Shown: positions 17,677 through 28,134 of the stretch, one piece after another
Layout: every line of letters starts with the position of its first letter
Numbering within the stretch: the first letter of the stretch is position 1
Made by a program: the position numbers and the translations under genes
DNA from: Clostridium uliginosum
Lineage (GTDB): Bacteria; Bacillota; Clostridia; Clostridiales; Clostridiaceae
Length of the DNA: 64,000 bases
Assembly: GCF_900112485.1 (NCBI RefSeq)
Contig: NZ_FOMG01000023.1
Span: 1 to 64,000 of the forward strand
Reading direction: 5' to 3'
Notes under the pieces: generated by a model
Seen by the model: the letters and a program-made list of their open reading frames with translations, nothing else
Database searches by the model: none
What the model was told of the DNA's origin: nothing

Positions 17677-18867
17677 ATGAGAAAATATAATAGGATTTTT
17701 ACAATTGTAATAGATTCACTTGGAATTGGGGAGATGAAAGATTCAAAAGAATATGGAGATGTTGGTGTAGATACACTTGGACATATATCTGAATCTGTAG
17801 AAAGTTTTAATATTCCTAATCTACAAAAATTAGGTTTAGCTAATTTACATTCTATGAAACATGTAGATTCTGTAGAAAAACCTTTAGGACATTATATGAA
17901 AATGAAAGAAGCAAGTGTTGGAAAAGATACAATGACTGGTCACTGGGAGATGATGGGACTGAAAATTGAAACTCCATTTCAAACATTTACAGATACAGGT
18001 TTCCCTAATGAATTATTAGACGAACTAACAAAAAGAACTGGTCATAAAATTGTAGGAAATAAGAGTGCTAGTGGTACTGAAATATTAGATGAACTTGGTG
18101 AACATCAAATGAAAACAGGAGATATGATTGTATATACTTCTGCTGATTCTGTTTTACAAATTTGTGGTCATGAAGAAACATTTGGATTAGATGAACTTTA
18201 TCGTTGCTGTGAAATTGCAAGAGAACTTACTCTTAAGGATGAATGGAAAGTAGGAAGAGTAATTGCAAGACCATATTTAGGAAATAAAAAAGGTGAGTTT
18301 AAACGTACAAGTAATAGACATGATTATGCTTTAAAGCCATATGGAGCAACTGTACTTAATACATTAAAGGATAATGATTTTGATGTAATATCTGTTGGTA
18401 AGATATGCGATATATTTGATGGAGAAGGTATTACAGAATCAAATAAATCAAAAAGCTCTGTTCATGGAATGGAACAAACATTAGAAATAATGGATAAAAA
18501 CTTTAATGGTTTATGTTTTGTTAACCTAGTTGATTTTGATGCACTATGGGGTCATAGAAGAAATCCAGTTGGTTATGCAGAGGAGTTAGAAAAATTCGAT
18601 GTTAACTTAGGAAAATTACTAGGAAAATTAAAAGAAGATGATTTACTAATAATAACTGCTGACCATGGAAATGATCCAACTTATCATGGTAGTGATCATA
18701 CACGTGAATTTGTTCCATTTTTGGCTTATTCACCATCTATGAATAAAAATGGCTTAATGGAAACAGCTAATAGTTTTGCTAGTATTGGTGCAACAATAGC
18801 AGATAATTTTGAATTAAAAATGCCAAGCAATACAATTGGTGAATCAGTATTAGAAAAACTTATATAA
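17677..18867 (+). CDS. deoB: Phosphopentomutase
   Basis: 396 aa, typical of DeoB. The alkaline-phosphatase-superfamily metal sites are visible: [12 protein letters not shown] near residue 12, the phosphorylated threonine region [14 protein letters not shown] near 86, and the C-terminal [18 protein letters not shown] near 327. It interconverts (deoxy)ribose-1-phosphate and -5-phosphate, passing sugar from the phosphorylases encoded on either side into central metabolism. Its stop lies 21 nt before the deoD start, so the two are surely co-transcribed. Confidence 0.95.
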   Translation: MRKYNRIFTIVIDSLGIGEMKDSKEYGDVGVDTLGHISESVESFNIPNLQKLGLANLHSMKHVDSVEKPLGHYMKMKEASVGKDTMTGHWEMMGLKIETPFQTFTDTGFPNELLDELTKRTGHKIVGNKSASGTEILDELGEHQMKTGDMIVYTSADSVLQICGHEETFGLDELYRCCEIARELTLKDEWKVGRVIARPYLGNKKGEFKRTSNRHDYALKPYGATVLNTLKDNDFDVISVGKICDIFDGEGITESNKSKSSVHGMEQTLEIMDKNFNGLCFVNLVDFDALWGHRRNPVGYAEELEKFDVNLGKLLGKLKEDDLLIITADHGNDPTYHGSDHTREFVPFLAYSPSMNKNGLMETANSFASIGATIADNFELKMPSNTIGESVLEKLI

Positions 18868-18888
18868 AATTAAATGGAGGTACAAAAG

Positions 18889-19596
18889 ATGAGTATTCAT
18901 ATTAATGCACCAGAAGGTGCTATTGCAGAGAATGTATTATTACCGGGAGATCCTTTAAGGGCTAAATTTATAGCAGAAACATTTTTAGAAGATGTAGTTT
19001 GTTATAATGAAGTTAGAGGAATGTATGGATTTACAGGAACATATAAAGGTAAGAGAGTTTCAGTTCAAGGAACAGGAATGGGTATTCCATCAATATCAAT
19101 ATATGTTAATGAATTAATTGAAAGTTATGGAGTTAAAAATCTTATAAGAGTTGGAACTTGTGGTAGTTATACTGAAAAAGTTAAGATAAGAGATATTATC
19201 ATTGCAATGTCAACTTCAACAGACTCAAATATTAACTTAGTAAGATTTGAAGGAAGAACATTTGCTCCAACAGCAAGCTTTGAATTATTAAAGCCTGCTT
19301 ATGATATAGCTGTAAAAAAAGGATTTGATCCTAAGGTTGGAAGTGTTTATAGCTCAGATACATTTTATGGAGATGATAATGAAGATTGGAAGAAATGGGC
19401 TAAGTTTGGTTGCTTAGGAACAGAAATGGAAACAGCAGCGTTATATACTATTGCAGCTAAATATGGAGTTAATGCATTAACATTGCTTACAGTAAGTGAT
19501 CACTTTGTAACACATGAAGTTGTAAGTGCAGAAGATAGACAAACAACATTTAAAGCAATGATGGAAGTTGCTCTTGATACAATAGCTGGCTTATAA
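18889..19596 (+). CDS. deoD: Purine-nucleoside phosphorylase, DeoD type
   Basis: 235 aa from the ATG at 18889. An upstream in-frame ATG at 18874 overlaps the TGGAGGT ribosome-binding site and is rejected. The hexameric PNP signatures are present: [15 protein letters not shown] near residue 17, [11 protein letters not shown] near 44, [12 protein letters not shown] near 65, RVGTCGSY near 87 and [13 protein letters not shown] near 179. It phosphorolyses purine (deoxy)nucleosides, supplying pentose-1-phosphate to DeoB. Last gene of the salvage block. Confidence 0.95.
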   Translation: MSIHINAPEGAIAENVLLPGDPLRAKFIAETFLEDVVCYNEVRGMYGFTGTYKGKRVSVQGTGMGIPSISIYVNELIESYGVKNLIRVGTCGSYTEKVKIRDIIIAMSTSTDSNINLVRFEGRTFAPTASFELLKPAYDIAVKKGFDPKVGSVYSSDTFYGDDNEDWKKWAKFGCLGTEMETAALYTIAAKYGVNALTLLTVSDHFVTHEVVSAEDRQTTFKAMMEVALDTIAGL

Positions 19597-19612
19597 ATTG
19601 TAATAAAATATA

Positions 19613-20053
19613 GGGGCTGTCTCAAAATTATAAAGTGAAGTAATAACAAAGAAATAGAAATAACATTTAGGCACATGAAAATAAATAACAAGTCCAAAAC
19701 TGTCATGAATATTTTTCATCAGGCAAGGAGGTAAAGTGCTATCATAGCGGGTATATTATGGCATTTTGCCGACGCAGGATGATGGAAAATATGCTGCCAG
19801 ATGGACTTGTTATTTTTTTGATTGTGCCTTATTAAAGAAGACTAGAAAAATTTCGCTAATAGTTTCTAACATTTAAAGTTGTACCCATAAAAGATTGCTC
19901 CTAATATGCATTAGGACAATCATTTATGGAACAACTTCAAATGAAGAAACTCTAAGCTTATTTTTCAATGCTTCTTCCACAAATGTTATTTCTATTTTTT
20001 TTTTTTCGAATATACATCATATCATTAAATGATTTGTATTATGAGACAGCCTC
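19613..20053. mobile_element. Family C palindromic element interrupted by a family B element
   Basis: The outer ends GGGGCTGTCTCA (19613) and TGAGACAGCCTC (20053) are inverted. Inner arms match too: AAATAGAAATAACATTT (left, about 19652-19668) is the exact inverse complement of AAATGTTATTTCTATTT (right, about 19981-19997). The central CATTTAAAGTTGT...ACAACTTCAAATG region forms a large hairpin. No transposase is encoded, so this is a MITE-like element. A family B element sits inside the left arm. Confidence 0.75.
19670..19828. mobile_element. Family B element nested inside the family C element
   Basis: GGCAC (19670) and GTGCC (19828) are flanked by TTA on both sides (19667-19669, 19829-19831). 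Removing it restores pairing of the host element's arms: AATAACATTT then a GAAGACT-like stretch pairs with the right-arm AATGCTTCTTCCACAAATGTTATT region. The apex GGTAAAGTGC pairs with GCATTTTGCC, unlike other copies in sequence but like them in structure. Confidence 0.8.
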
Positions 20054-20185
20054 TTTTTTAGTATGAATAGCTGATTAAATCTAGCTTTAAAAGTATTGCT
20101 GTATGAACTTGTAAAAAAATTCAGAAAAATTATCCTCAAGGGGAGTAGCACTAGCAACTTTGTTCCATTAAGTTAGGTGTTTTTA

Positions 20186-20252
20186 GGCATAAGAAAGAAA
20201 ATAACAAGTCAAATACACTATCATACTGACTTGTTATTTTAAAAAATATTCC
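20186..20252. repeat. Family B element adjoining the alr stop
   Basis: Ends GGCAT (20186) and a decayed TTCC (20252) are flanked by TTA on both sides (20183-20185, 20253-20255). AAAATAACAAGTCA pairs with TGACTTGTTATTTT. It directly abuts the alr stop codon (20258-20256) and probably ends alr transcription. Confidence 0.78.
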
Positions 20253-20255
20253 TTA

Positions 20256-21416
20256 TTAAAGATAATTTCTTACAGCTATAACTTTTTCATTTTTAATATA
20301 TACCCTAGGTATTCTATATTTAAGCATACAAAGTATTTCATAATTAATTGTTCCCATAATTTCTGCAAGATCATCTGCATCTAATTTTAAATTTCCTTCT
20401 TGTCCAAGTATTATAACCTCGTCTCCAACATTAACACTTCCAATGTCTGTTACATCAATCATACATTGATCCATACATATTTTTCCAACTACTTTTGCCA
20501 ATTTTCCATTTACAATTACTTTTGCTCCGTCAGTTAATAATCTAGAATAGCCATCTGCATATCCTATTGGAATAGTTGCTATAACACTTTTTCTCTCTGT
20601 TTTAAAAGTTCTACCATAGCTTATATACATATCCTTATCAATTTCTTTAACATGTGATATGCTTGCCTTTAATGTTAAAGCTGGCTTTAGTGAAAGAACT
20701 TTTTTGTTAACCTCATTAGAAGGATAATATCCATATAATATAATTCCGGCTCTTACTGCATCTAAATAGGTTTCTGGCATATCCATAATTGCACCACTGT
20801 TTGAAGCATGTTTTATTGGAATTTCAATTCCAATATCTGAAAGTGCACCAACAAAACTTGTAAACTTATTAAATTGTTCATGTGTATACTCTTTATCTTT
20901 TTCATCTGAAGTTGAAAAATGAGTAAATATTCCAATTATATCTAGACCTTTTAAGTTACATATTTGTGATATATTATGCAATGAACTTTCATTTGGGAGA
21001 AATCCTATTCTGCCCATTCCACTATCTATTGCGATGTGGATTTTAGCTTTTTTATTAAGACTTACGGCTATGTCAGATAATTCTTTTGCATATTCTGCGT
21101 CATAAACAGTTTGTTCTATATCATATTCTATTACTTCTTCAGCTAAAGATATTGGAGTATAACCAAGTATCATTATAGGAGCATTAATAGAATTTCTTCT
21201 AAGTTCAATTCCTTCAGTTAAAACTGCTACAGCAAGTCTTGAAGCACCGTTTTCAAGCAATGTTGGAACCACATCTAATGCTCCATGACCATAGCAATCA
21301 GCTTTAACAACTGCGATTACTTCTTTATCTTTAGTTAAGTTTTTTATATTTTTCATATTATAAGCTATTGCATCTAAATCTATTTCAGCCCATACGGGTC
21401 TCATTATTTTTTCCAT
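20256..21416 (-). CDS. alr: Alanine racemase
   Basis: 386 aa, fold-type III PLP enzyme. The PLP lysine is Lys38 in [11 protein letters not shown], preceded by the N-terminal [16 protein letters not shown]. Further on, [13 protein letters not shown] near 150, HASNSGAIM near 204, and SYGRTF near 265 with the catalytic tyrosine, followed by [11 protein letters not shown] and [12 protein letters not shown]. It makes D-alanine for peptidoglycan, and in clostridia can also act in spore germination control. The start has GAGGAAA upstream; an internal ATG four codons later (MRPVWAE) is an alternative. Monocistronic, with a palindromic element as its end. Confidence 0.93.
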   Translation of the reverse strand: MEKIMRPVWAEIDLDAIAYNMKNIKNLTKDKEVIAVVKADCYGHGALDVVPTLLENGASRLAVAVLTEGIELRRNSINAPIMILGYTPISLAEEVIEYDIEQTVYDAEYAKELSDIAVSLNKKAKIHIAIDSGMGRIGFLPNESSLHNISQICNLKGLDIIGIFTHFSTSDEKDKEYTHEQFNKFTSFVGALSDIGIEIPIKHASNSGAIMDMPETYLDAVRAGIILYGYYPSNEVNKKVLSLKPALTLKASISHVKEIDKDMYISYGRTFKTERKSVIATIPIGYADGYSRLLTDGAKVIVNGKLAKVVGKICMDQCMIDVTDIGSVNVGDEVIILGQEGNLKLDADDLAEIMGTINYEILCMLKYRIPRVYIKNEKVIAVRNYL

Positions 21417-21542
21417 TATTTTTCCTCACAATTTTTATTTAAATCAAAATATATATTGCAATAATATTAATATTTACTATTACATGTATTTTAATTTAGG
21501 GTATTTGTTACAACATATATATTGTAATAAAATGAATACAAG

Positions 21543-21586
21543 AATAAAAGAACCACTAAGTCTGTAAAATCTAGGAGTAGTGGTTC
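21543..21586 (-). terminator. Terminator for the MocR-type regulator gene
   Basis: On the minus strand, GAACCACT and AGTGGTTC (plus-strand 21579-21586 and 21550-21557) pair and are followed by TTTTATT. It lies 18 nt beyond the regulator stop. Confidence 0.7.
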
Positions 21587-21604
21587 GTAGCAGTATGTTT
21601 AGTG

Positions 21605-23053
21605 TCATTTGCTTAATAGTTTTAAATTGTCTCCAATGATTTTAATACCTTTTTTAATTTCTTCATCAGTTACTTTTCCAAATCCTATTCTAAATGTATC
21701 TATACCTTTGTCATCTTCATAGAAAATATCTCCAGGCATAAATATAACGCCATCTTTATAGCAAAGGTCTAAAAGTTTTCTGGAATTTATATTATCTTTA
21801 AGTTTCACAAAAATGTGGAGGCCACCTTCACCCGTTACATATTCATAAGCAATATGTATATTAACCATATCCATAACAAGGTTGTATTTATCTCTATAAT
21901 ATTTTCTTACATTTTTTATATATCTACTAAAGGCACCGCTTTTCAAATAATAATAAAATGCACTTTGATCTAAAAATGATGAATGAATATTTTTTCCTCT
22001 TTTAACACTTTCTAAAACATCTATAAGCTTTTCATCTCCAAATATCCATCCAATTCTAAGACCTGGAAATAGTATTTTAGAAAGACTTCCAATATATATT
22101 ACTCCATTGCCCTCACCAGATAAAGATGCTATTGGTTCAATAGGGGAGCTGGAGTAGAGTAATTCCTCAGTAAAGCCATCTTCTATTATAGGTACAGAAT
22201 ATTTTCCAAAAAGTTTATAAATTTCTTTTCTTCTTTTAGTTTTAGTGACTATGCCTGTTGGATTATTATAGGAAGGTATTAAATATCCAAACTTAGGGTT
22301 ATATTTATCTAAAGATTTTTCAAGTTCATTTAAGTTAAGGCCTTCTTTATCCATCTTTACTTGCACAACTTTTAAGCCATAAGCTTTCATAATCTTTAAT
22401 GCTGTATTATGAGTTGGCTCTTCACATAAAATAACATCACCTGGTTTTGTTAAAGAGCCTATAACTATGTCAAAAGCCTCAGTAAAACCATTTGTTATTA
22501 AAATATCTTTATTCTTTGTGTTTACGCTTTTTTCCTTCATGTAGTTAAAAAAATAATCTATTAAGGGTTTGTATCCTTTAGCATACCCATAATTAAGTAG
22601 ATTAGCTTCTTCATAAGTCCATGCATCTAAAAGAGATCTTTTGAAATCATCAAGATTAAAAAGATGACTTTCAGGTGAAATGGATTTAAAAGATATCATT
22701 CCTTTTTTATATGTAAGTTCACTTTTTATAATATCAAGGTTTTTAAGAGTATTTCCATATTCATTAATTCTTGAAGAAAAATCTATATTATATTCATAAC
22801 TTTCAGTTTCACCTTCTAGTAAAATGAAAGTGCCTATACCTCTTTTTGTAATGATTATTCCTTTACTTTCTAACTCTTCATAAGCAGAAATAACAGAATT
22901 TCTACTTATGTTTAGAAATTTGCTGACTTCTCTAGTAGAAGGAAGTTTACTATCTTTTTTTAATTCACCTTTTTTAATTCCATCAATTATATGTCTTTCT
23001 ATTTGCATATAAATGGGTTCATCATTATTTATATTAAGAGTAGAAAATATCAA
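21605..23053 (-). CDS. MocR/PdxR-type regulator (GntR helix fused to aminotransferase domain)
   Basis: 482 aa, the typical MocR size. Residues about 10-75 are a GntR winged helix (GELKKDSKLPSTREVSKFL, RNSVISAYEELESKGI). Residues about 115-480 are an aminotransferase class I-like domain with NNPTG near 265 and the PLP lysine near 326 in GSLSKILFPGLRIGW. Family members sense PLP or amino compounds and control genes such as pdxST, GABA or transporter genes. No PLP-synthesis genes lie nearby. It is divergent from the LuxR/DUF2087 regulator gene and its pump, which are possible targets. Confidence 0.88.
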   Translation of the reverse strand: MIFSTLNINNDEPIYMQIERHIIDGIKKGELKKDSKLPSTREVSKFLNISRNSVISAYEELESKGIIITKRGIGTFILLEGETESYEYNIDFSSRINEYGNTLKNLDIIKSELTYKKGMISFKSISPESHLFNLDDFKRSLLDAWTYEEANLLNYGYAKGYKPLIDYFFNYMKEKSVNTKNKDILITNGFTEAFDIVIGSLTKPGDVILCEEPTHNTALKIMKAYGLKVVQVKMDKEGLNLNELEKSLDKYNPKFGYLIPSYNNPTGIVTKTKRRKEIYKLFGKYSVPIIEDGFTEELLYSSSPIEPIASLSGEGNGVIYIGSLSKILFPGLRIGWIFGDEKLIDVLESVKRGKNIHSSFLDQSAFYYYLKSGAFSRYIKNVRKYYRDKYNLVMDMVNIHIAYEYVTGEGGLHIFVKLKDNINSRKLLDLCYKDGVIFMPGDIFYEDDKGIDTFRIGFGKVTDEEIKKGIKIIGDNLKLLSK

Positions 23054-23279
23054 GTTTAGATTACCTCCTGTTAAATTATATTTAAATTATATCTAAGTTG
23101 AAACTTTTATACAAATTGTAGCACAAAGAAATTATCAAATAATATAATATATGAATAGAAAAAAATGAATTATGCAAACTAAAACTAAAAACGTTTATCA
23201 ATATATAGACAAAATTCAATTAATGGTATATTTTTAATAAAGAAAGATAATTTATATTAAATTGAAAGGGATTGATTAT

Positions 23280-24050
23280 ATGGATATAAAATCAAATGAA
23301 TTATTTTGGAGTGCAACAATAGATGAAGTGAAAAATGGGTTTATAGAGAATGATAATGAATATAAATGCATATTTTGTGAAGAAATATTTCAAAAGGGAC
23401 GTATATATGAAATAAAATCAGAATTATATGATGCAAAAAAAGCAACAGAAATTCACATAGACGAAAGACATGGTTCTATACTAGATTATTTATTAAGAAT
23501 GAATTCAGCTTTTACAGGAGTATCAGATGTTCAAAGAGAAGTAATAACATTAATTTCACGAGGTTTATCTGATAAAGAAATTGCAGCAGAGCTAGGAGTT
23601 GCTCAATCAACTATTAGAAATCATAGATATAAGCTAAGAGAAAAGGAAAAGCAATCAAAATTATTTTTAGTTATGATGGATTTACTTTCAAACAATACAA
23701 GTAAAAAGATTAATAAGTTAGATAAGGAAGTTATATGTGATGCTCCTAAGACAGCAACTATTTTAGATGATAGATATAATATAACTGATAAGGAAAAAAA
23801 TGATACTATTAAAACATATATGGATGAAAGTGGAGCATTAAAAAGTTATCCTGCTAAAGCAAAAAAGAAAATTATTGTATTAGAAGAGATAGTTAAGAAT
23901 TTTTCTAAGGGAAAGACTTATTCAGAAAAAGAGATTAATAGAGTTTTGAAAAGAATATATGAAGATAATGCAACTATAAGAAGAGCTTTAATAGAATATG
24001 GATTTTTTGAAAGAACAAACGATTGTAATAGCTATTGGGTGAAGGAGTAA
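23280..24050 (+). CDS. LuxR-type HTH regulator with DUF2087 domain and possible zinc site
   Basis: 256 aa from the ATG at 23280 (GAAAGGG 9 nt upstream); an upstream in-frame TTG at 23262 overlaps that site. The N-terminal third has CIFC near residue 31 and HIDERH near 61, a CxxC...HxxxxH pattern that could bind zinc. The middle is a LuxR-type helix-turn-helix (VQREVITLISRGLSDKEIAA near 87). The C-terminal 65 residues match DUF2087 (KGKTYSEKEINRVLKRIYED, ending NSYWVKE). The MFS pump gene begins 10 nt downstream, so they form an operon. Confidence 0.82.
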   Translation: MDIKSNELFWSATIDEVKNGFIENDNEYKCIFCEEIFQKGRIYEIKSELYDAKKATEIHIDERHGSILDYLLRMNSAFTGVSDVQREVITLISRGLSDKEIAAELGVAQSTIRNHRYKLREKEKQSKLFLVMMDLLSNNTSKKINKLDKEVICDAPKTATILDDRYNITDKEKNDTIKTYMDESGALKSYPAKAKKKIIVLEEIVKNFSKGKTYSEKEINRVLKRIYEDNATIRRALIEYGFFERTNDCNSYWVKE

Positions 24051-24060
24051 ATAATAGAAG

Positions 24061-25311
24061 ATGAAAAAAAGTAAAAATTTATGGATGTATATAGGGGGAA
24101 GATTCATATCCCTTATAGGTAGTGGGATTCAAATGATAGCACTACCACTTTATATACTTGACTTAACGGGTTCAGGAATATTAATGGGTGTTTTTTCAAT
24201 ATTAACACTTGTACCAGCACTTATAACTGCACCTTTTTCAGGAATAATCGGTGATAGAAGAAATAGAAGAAACATAATGATAGCCATGGATTTTGGAAGA
24301 GGTGCACTTATACTGTTCTTTGGAATAATTGCTATGACAGGATTTTTAAATATTTATATTTTATTTAGCCTACAGGTATTTATATCTATAATGGATAGTT
24401 TGTTTAATTCATCATCAGCAGCATTGATGCCAGAATTAATATCTAAAGATGAACTAATAGAAGCTAACTCTGCAAAGGGTGGATTTGATGCAGCCTCTAT
24501 GATTTTAGGACCTGCACTTGGAGGAGTAATTTACGGAGTATGGGGAATACAAATGGTATTTTATATGAATAGTGTTTCATTTATAATTTCAGCAGTATTT
24601 TCTATGTTTATTACTTATAATAAAAAAGTAGTTGAGAAAGAAAAGATAAATATTAAGATGTTTTTAAATGAAAATTCTGAAGTATTAAAGTTTATTGTAA
24701 ATAAAAAAGGATTATTTCAACTTTTTACATTTGCTATGATTTCAAATTTTTTACTTGTTCCAATGTTTGATATAGTAATGCCATATGCACTAAAGAAAGA
24801 AGTTGGATTTGCCTCACAACAGTACGGATATATAATGGGATTTTATACAGTAGGTATATTGCTTGGAAATATTGCAATTTCAGTATATTTTAAAAAATTA
24901 GGATTGAAAAAGCTTATGAGATTTGGACTTATTACTGAAACTATTGTAACGATAGGGGCTTGTGCATTAGTTTTTCCACAAATAGTAAGTATTTATGGAG
25001 GAGCAACTTGGACATTGTTTATATCAATATCAATCTGTTGCATAACTATGGGATTTTTTAACGCTTTTGTGAATACACCAATTTCAACAAACCTTCAAAA
25101 TTTGGTTCCAGATGAAATGCGTTCTAGATTTTTTTCAATAATGGGAATGTTTTCTCAAGGTGCAGTACCTGTAGGAGCTTTATTGTTTGGTATTTTACTT
25201 GACACAATGAAGTATTATAATCTTTTAACTATTATAAATATACTAGCTGTTTTAGTCGCAGCGATATTTTTAACAAGAGCTTGTGATGAGGCTTATGAAG
25301 CAAAAGAATAA
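24061..25311 (+). CDS. MFS efflux transporter
   Basis: 416 aa with about twelve hydrophobic segments. The MFS motif A-like loop GIIGDRRNRRNIM lies between segments 2 and 3 near residues 61-73, and RSRFFSIMGMFSQGAVPVGALLFG near 352 is typical of the MFS_3/drug-export group (macrolide or peptide exporters). It is coupled to the upstream LuxR/DUF2087 regulator gene, whose stop codon is 10 nt before this ATG, and probably uses the GGAG in that gene's tail for translation. Substrate unknown; drug or metabolite export is inferred. Confidence 0.83.
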   Translation: MKKSKNLWMYIGGRFISLIGSGIQMIALPLYILDLTGSGILMGVFSILTLVPALITAPFSGIIGDRRNRRNIMIAMDFGRGALILFFGIIAMTGFLNIYILFSLQVFISIMDSLFNSSSAALMPELISKDELIEANSAKGGFDAASMILGPALGGVIYGVWGIQMVFYMNSVSFIISAVFSMFITYNKKVVEKEKINIKMFLNENSEVLKFIVNKKGLFQLFTFAMISNFLLVPMFDIVMPYALKKEVGFASQQYGYIMGFYTVGILLGNIAISVYFKKLGLKKLMRFGLITETIVTIGACALVFPQIVSIYGGATWTLFISISICCITMGFFNAFVNTPISTNLQNLVPDEMRSRFFSIMGMFSQGAVPVGALLFGILLDTMKYYNLLTIINILAVLVAAIFLTRACDEAYEAKE

Positions 25312-25461
25312 ATAGAAAGGATTTCACTCAATAATTAATTGGCGAAAATGAAATTGAAATTTAATATGAGGTGTTAAAGATATATTAAGGGTTGCTATTG
25401 TATTTAAAGGAAAAGATGATAGAATTACTTCTAAAGAAAATAATTGAGTAATTAAAGAAAC

Positions 25462-25519
25462 TTGATTATTACTAATTCAAATGATATACTTACCTAAGTA
25501 ATCATTACCTAGGTAAGTA
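25462..25519 (+). promoter_or_regulatory. Promoter with palindromic MarR-type operator
   Basis: TTGATT (25462-25467), a 17-nt spacer and TATACT (25485-25490) form a good sigma-A promoter. Immediately downstream, TACTTACCTAAGTA and TTACCTAGGTAAGTAA contain the palindrome TTACCTAGGTAA and a second copy of the ACTTACCTA half. This is positioned for autorepression of the MarR gene starting at 25539. Confidence 0.65.
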
Positions 25520-25538
25520 ATAGGGGGGTGAAATAAAA

Positions 25539-25946
25539 TTGAATTTATTTGGTCATAAAGCAAATCAATTAGCTCGAAGTTTTACTAAGAAATTAAATGA
25601 GAAAATTTCTCCACTTGGTTTATATGCTTCACAATGGGGAATTATATTATACTTATATGAAAAAAAGCAGTGTACACAAATTGAATTGAGTCAATATCTT
25701 GGAGTAGAAGCTCCAACAATTACAAGGACATTAGCTAGGATGGAAGAAATGGGGTGGGTAATCCGCGAAGCAGGAAATGATAAGCGTGAAAGACATATAA
25801 AATTAACAGAAAAAGCTTGTGACATGTTTCCACAATGGTATCAAGCTGCTAATAATATAGAAATAGAGGCAATAAATGATATTGATAAAGATGAACTAGA
25901 GATTTTTAATAATATTTTAGAAAAGATGAGAAAGAACTTAGATTAG
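25539..25946 (+). CDS. MarR-family transcriptional regulator
   Basis: 135 aa from a TTG preceded by AGGGGGGTG. It has the MarR winged helix: PLGLYASQWGIILYLYE near residue 27, then CTQIELSQYLGVEAPTITRTLARMEEMGWV near 46-75, and the wing DKRERHIKLTEKA near 83. These dimers usually repress an adjacent efflux gene and release DNA on binding phenolic or drug-like ligands. The FUSC-type exporter gene follows at 26125 in the same direction and is the likely target. The palindromic operator upstream supports autoregulation. Confidence 0.88.
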   Translation: MNLFGHKANQLARSFTKKLNEKISPLGLYASQWGIILYLYEKKQCTQIELSQYLGVEAPTITRTLARMEEMGWVIREAGNDKRERHIKLTEKACDMFPQWYQAANNIEIEAINDIDKDELEIFNNILEKMRKNLD

Positions 25947-26124
25947 GAATGTAAGTCTGGCAGAAAAGAATTATGAATTAGTTGATAATAATATAAGAAT
26001 AAACTTCTTTCTTATGTAGTAGGCTACTAGTATTTATATGGATTTTATACAGATACTAATTTTGTTGTTATTTAAATTTTTGAATGAAATGAAAAGAATA
26101 AATTATAAGAAAGAAGGAGCACAT

Positions 26125-28026
26125 ATGATTAAAACTATAACAAAACAAGCATTTAAAATTAATAAAAAACCTTTCCCCTGGCAAAAAGCAATAAGTGCTG
26201 CTATCTGTGCAGGGGTTCCAGTAATTATTGGTCTCTTAACAGGTCAACTACATTTAGGGTTATTAGGTGGAATAGGGAGTTTTTCGTATCTATATGTTTT
26301 TAATGAACCATATGCAGAGCGTGCAAAAAAAATATTTTTTGTTGCCATAGGTATAAGTTTATCAGTTGCTCTAGGTACATTAGCAGCACCCTACCCCTTA
26401 CTTGTTGTTTTAATAGTGAGTTTAATAGGAGCAATAGCAACCTTTATATTTGGTGTACTTAAGATACCAGGTCCAGCAGCAATATTTTTTGTGTTAAGTT
26501 TCATAATGACAACAGGGATGCCTATTGATCCATCATCAGCCCCTATCCGTACTGTCATAGTATTGATGAGTGGTCTTTTTGCATGGACAATTAGTATGGT
26601 AGGATGGTTTTTTAATCCGCATGGTCCAGAAGTAAAAGCCCTTAAGGAGGTTTATTTAGCTTTAGCAGCATTTAGTGAAGCTATTGGTAGTGAAAATATT
26701 AATAATGTACGACAACGTACTGTTAATGCCTTAAAGGAATCAGAAGAAACTCTTTTAATAGGTTATATTCCATGGAAGAACTCATTCTTATTTAATAGAT
26801 TATCTCTTCTAAATGAACAAGCTAATAAGTTATTTTTAGAAATGCTTGAATTGCATTTTAATAGATATACTAAGTTACCAAAGGAATTTGGTGAGGTGAT
26901 AAGAAAGTTATCTATAGGAATTGAATTAAAAGATGGAGAGACAATTAAAATAGATCCGTTGCCTCAGGAACTAGATCATGATTATCATAATCTTTTAGAG
27001 ATAATTTATGATGCTGAGGCCATTATCAATATACCATTAACATACATTGGACATGGAATAAAAATTTCAAAATCTTCATTAAAGATGAAACTTACTAAAG
27101 CTTGTGATAAAGATTCAATAGTGTTTATTAACGCACTTCGATATGGAATTGTTCTTTCAATATCGACCATGATAGCTTTTAATTTTCCATTTACCAGGCC
27201 TTATTGGATTACACTATCATGTGCTTCTGTTATGTTGGGTTCAACTATTTTGTCCACCTTTCATCGGGCAATTCAGCGTTCATGCGGTACGATAATTGGA
27301 TTGATGGTAGCTATTATTATTTTCAAATTACACCCACAAGGTTTCATGATAGTTATAATTAACATGTGTTTAACAGCAATGACAGAACTTTTTATTGTGA
27401 AAAATTATGCCGTAGCAGCGGTGTTTATCACGCCAAATGCTTTGCTTATAGCAGAAACTTCCACTCAAATACATAACGTTTCCTATTTTGCAACGGCACG
27501 TATTACAGATATTCTGATTGGGTCCATGATTGGATTAATTGGCACGTACCTTTTTGGACATCGTTCAGCTTCTAGTCGATTACCGGATTTAATGGTGAAA
27601 TTAATACGTAGTCAAGCTAGAGTGTTAGTTAGGTTGGCATCTAATAGGAAAGGGAATAATAGTGATAATACAAAATGGATAAAAGAAAAAATGGAGATAA
27701 ATTTTATGAATTTCAAGATGGCCTATAACACAGCATTAGGTGAGATTCCTAATAATGAGGAAATGCTTGAAATGATGTGGCCAGTGTTTTTTTCATTAGA
27801 ACATATTAGTTACTTGCTTGACCATTATTGCACAACAAAGGGATCTTTAAGCTTATCCGATGAAAATTTGGCACAATTGCTACTTGTATTTGAAACAATG
27901 GCAGCTGCTGTTGAACAAAAACAAGTAGTACAACCTAAAAAAGTTTCTATTATAAAGGAAATACCGAAAATTTGTAAAGAAATTAACGTACTTCAAGAAG
28001 CTTTAAGTATAAAAAGTATATGGTAA
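26125..28026 (+). CDS. FUSC-family membrane exporter (aromatic-acid exporter type)
   Basis: 633 aa from the ATG at 26125, which follows GAAGGAG closely; an upstream in-frame ATG at 26038 lacks a ribosome-binding site. Two blocks of hydrophobic helices (about residues 20-165 and 345-480) are each followed by a cytoplasmic helical region, the arrangement of FUSC/YccS/ArAE-type proteins. SASRLPDLMVKLIRS-like residues follow the second block. The family is linked to export of aromatic carboxylic acids or fusaric acid. Placement behind a MarR gene agrees with that. Substrate is inferred only from family. Confidence 0.8.
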   Translation: MIKTITKQAFKINKKPFPWQKAISAAICAGVPVIIGLLTGQLHLGLLGGIGSFSYLYVFNEPYAERAKKIFFVAIGISLSVALGTLAAPYPLLVVLIVSLIGAIATFIFGVLKIPGPAAIFFVLSFIMTTGMPIDPSSAPIRTVIVLMSGLFAWTISMVGWFFNPHGPEVKALKEVYLALAAFSEAIGSENINNVRQRTVNALKESEETLLIGYIPWKNSFLFNRLSLLNEQANKLFLEMLELHFNRYTKLPKEFGEVIRKLSIGIELKDGETIKIDPLPQELDHDYHNLLEIIYDAEAIINIPLTYIGHGIKISKSSLKMKLTKACDKDSIVFINALRYGIVLSISTMIAFNFPFTRPYWITLSCASVMLGSTILSTFHRAIQRSCGTIIGLMVAIIIFKLHPQGFMIVIINMCLTAMTELFIVKNYAVAAVFITPNALLIAETSTQIHNVSYFATARITDILIGSMIGLIGTYLFGHRSASSRLPDLMVKLIRSQARVLVRLASNRKGNNSDNTKWIKEKMEINFMNFKMAYNTALGEIPNNEEMLEMMWPVFFSLEHISYLLDHYCTTKGSLSLSDENLAQLLLVFETMAAAVEQKQVVQPKKVSIIKEIPKICKEINVLQEALSIKSIW

Positions 28027-28134
28027 AAGACTAGAAAATGGAATGCATATAGGTTCGTACTGTCCTCTTTTCAATGAAAAGAGTAGTTAGTTTGATTTTA
28101 AGCTATTAGGAATTAAAGAAAGTGAAAAATATAT

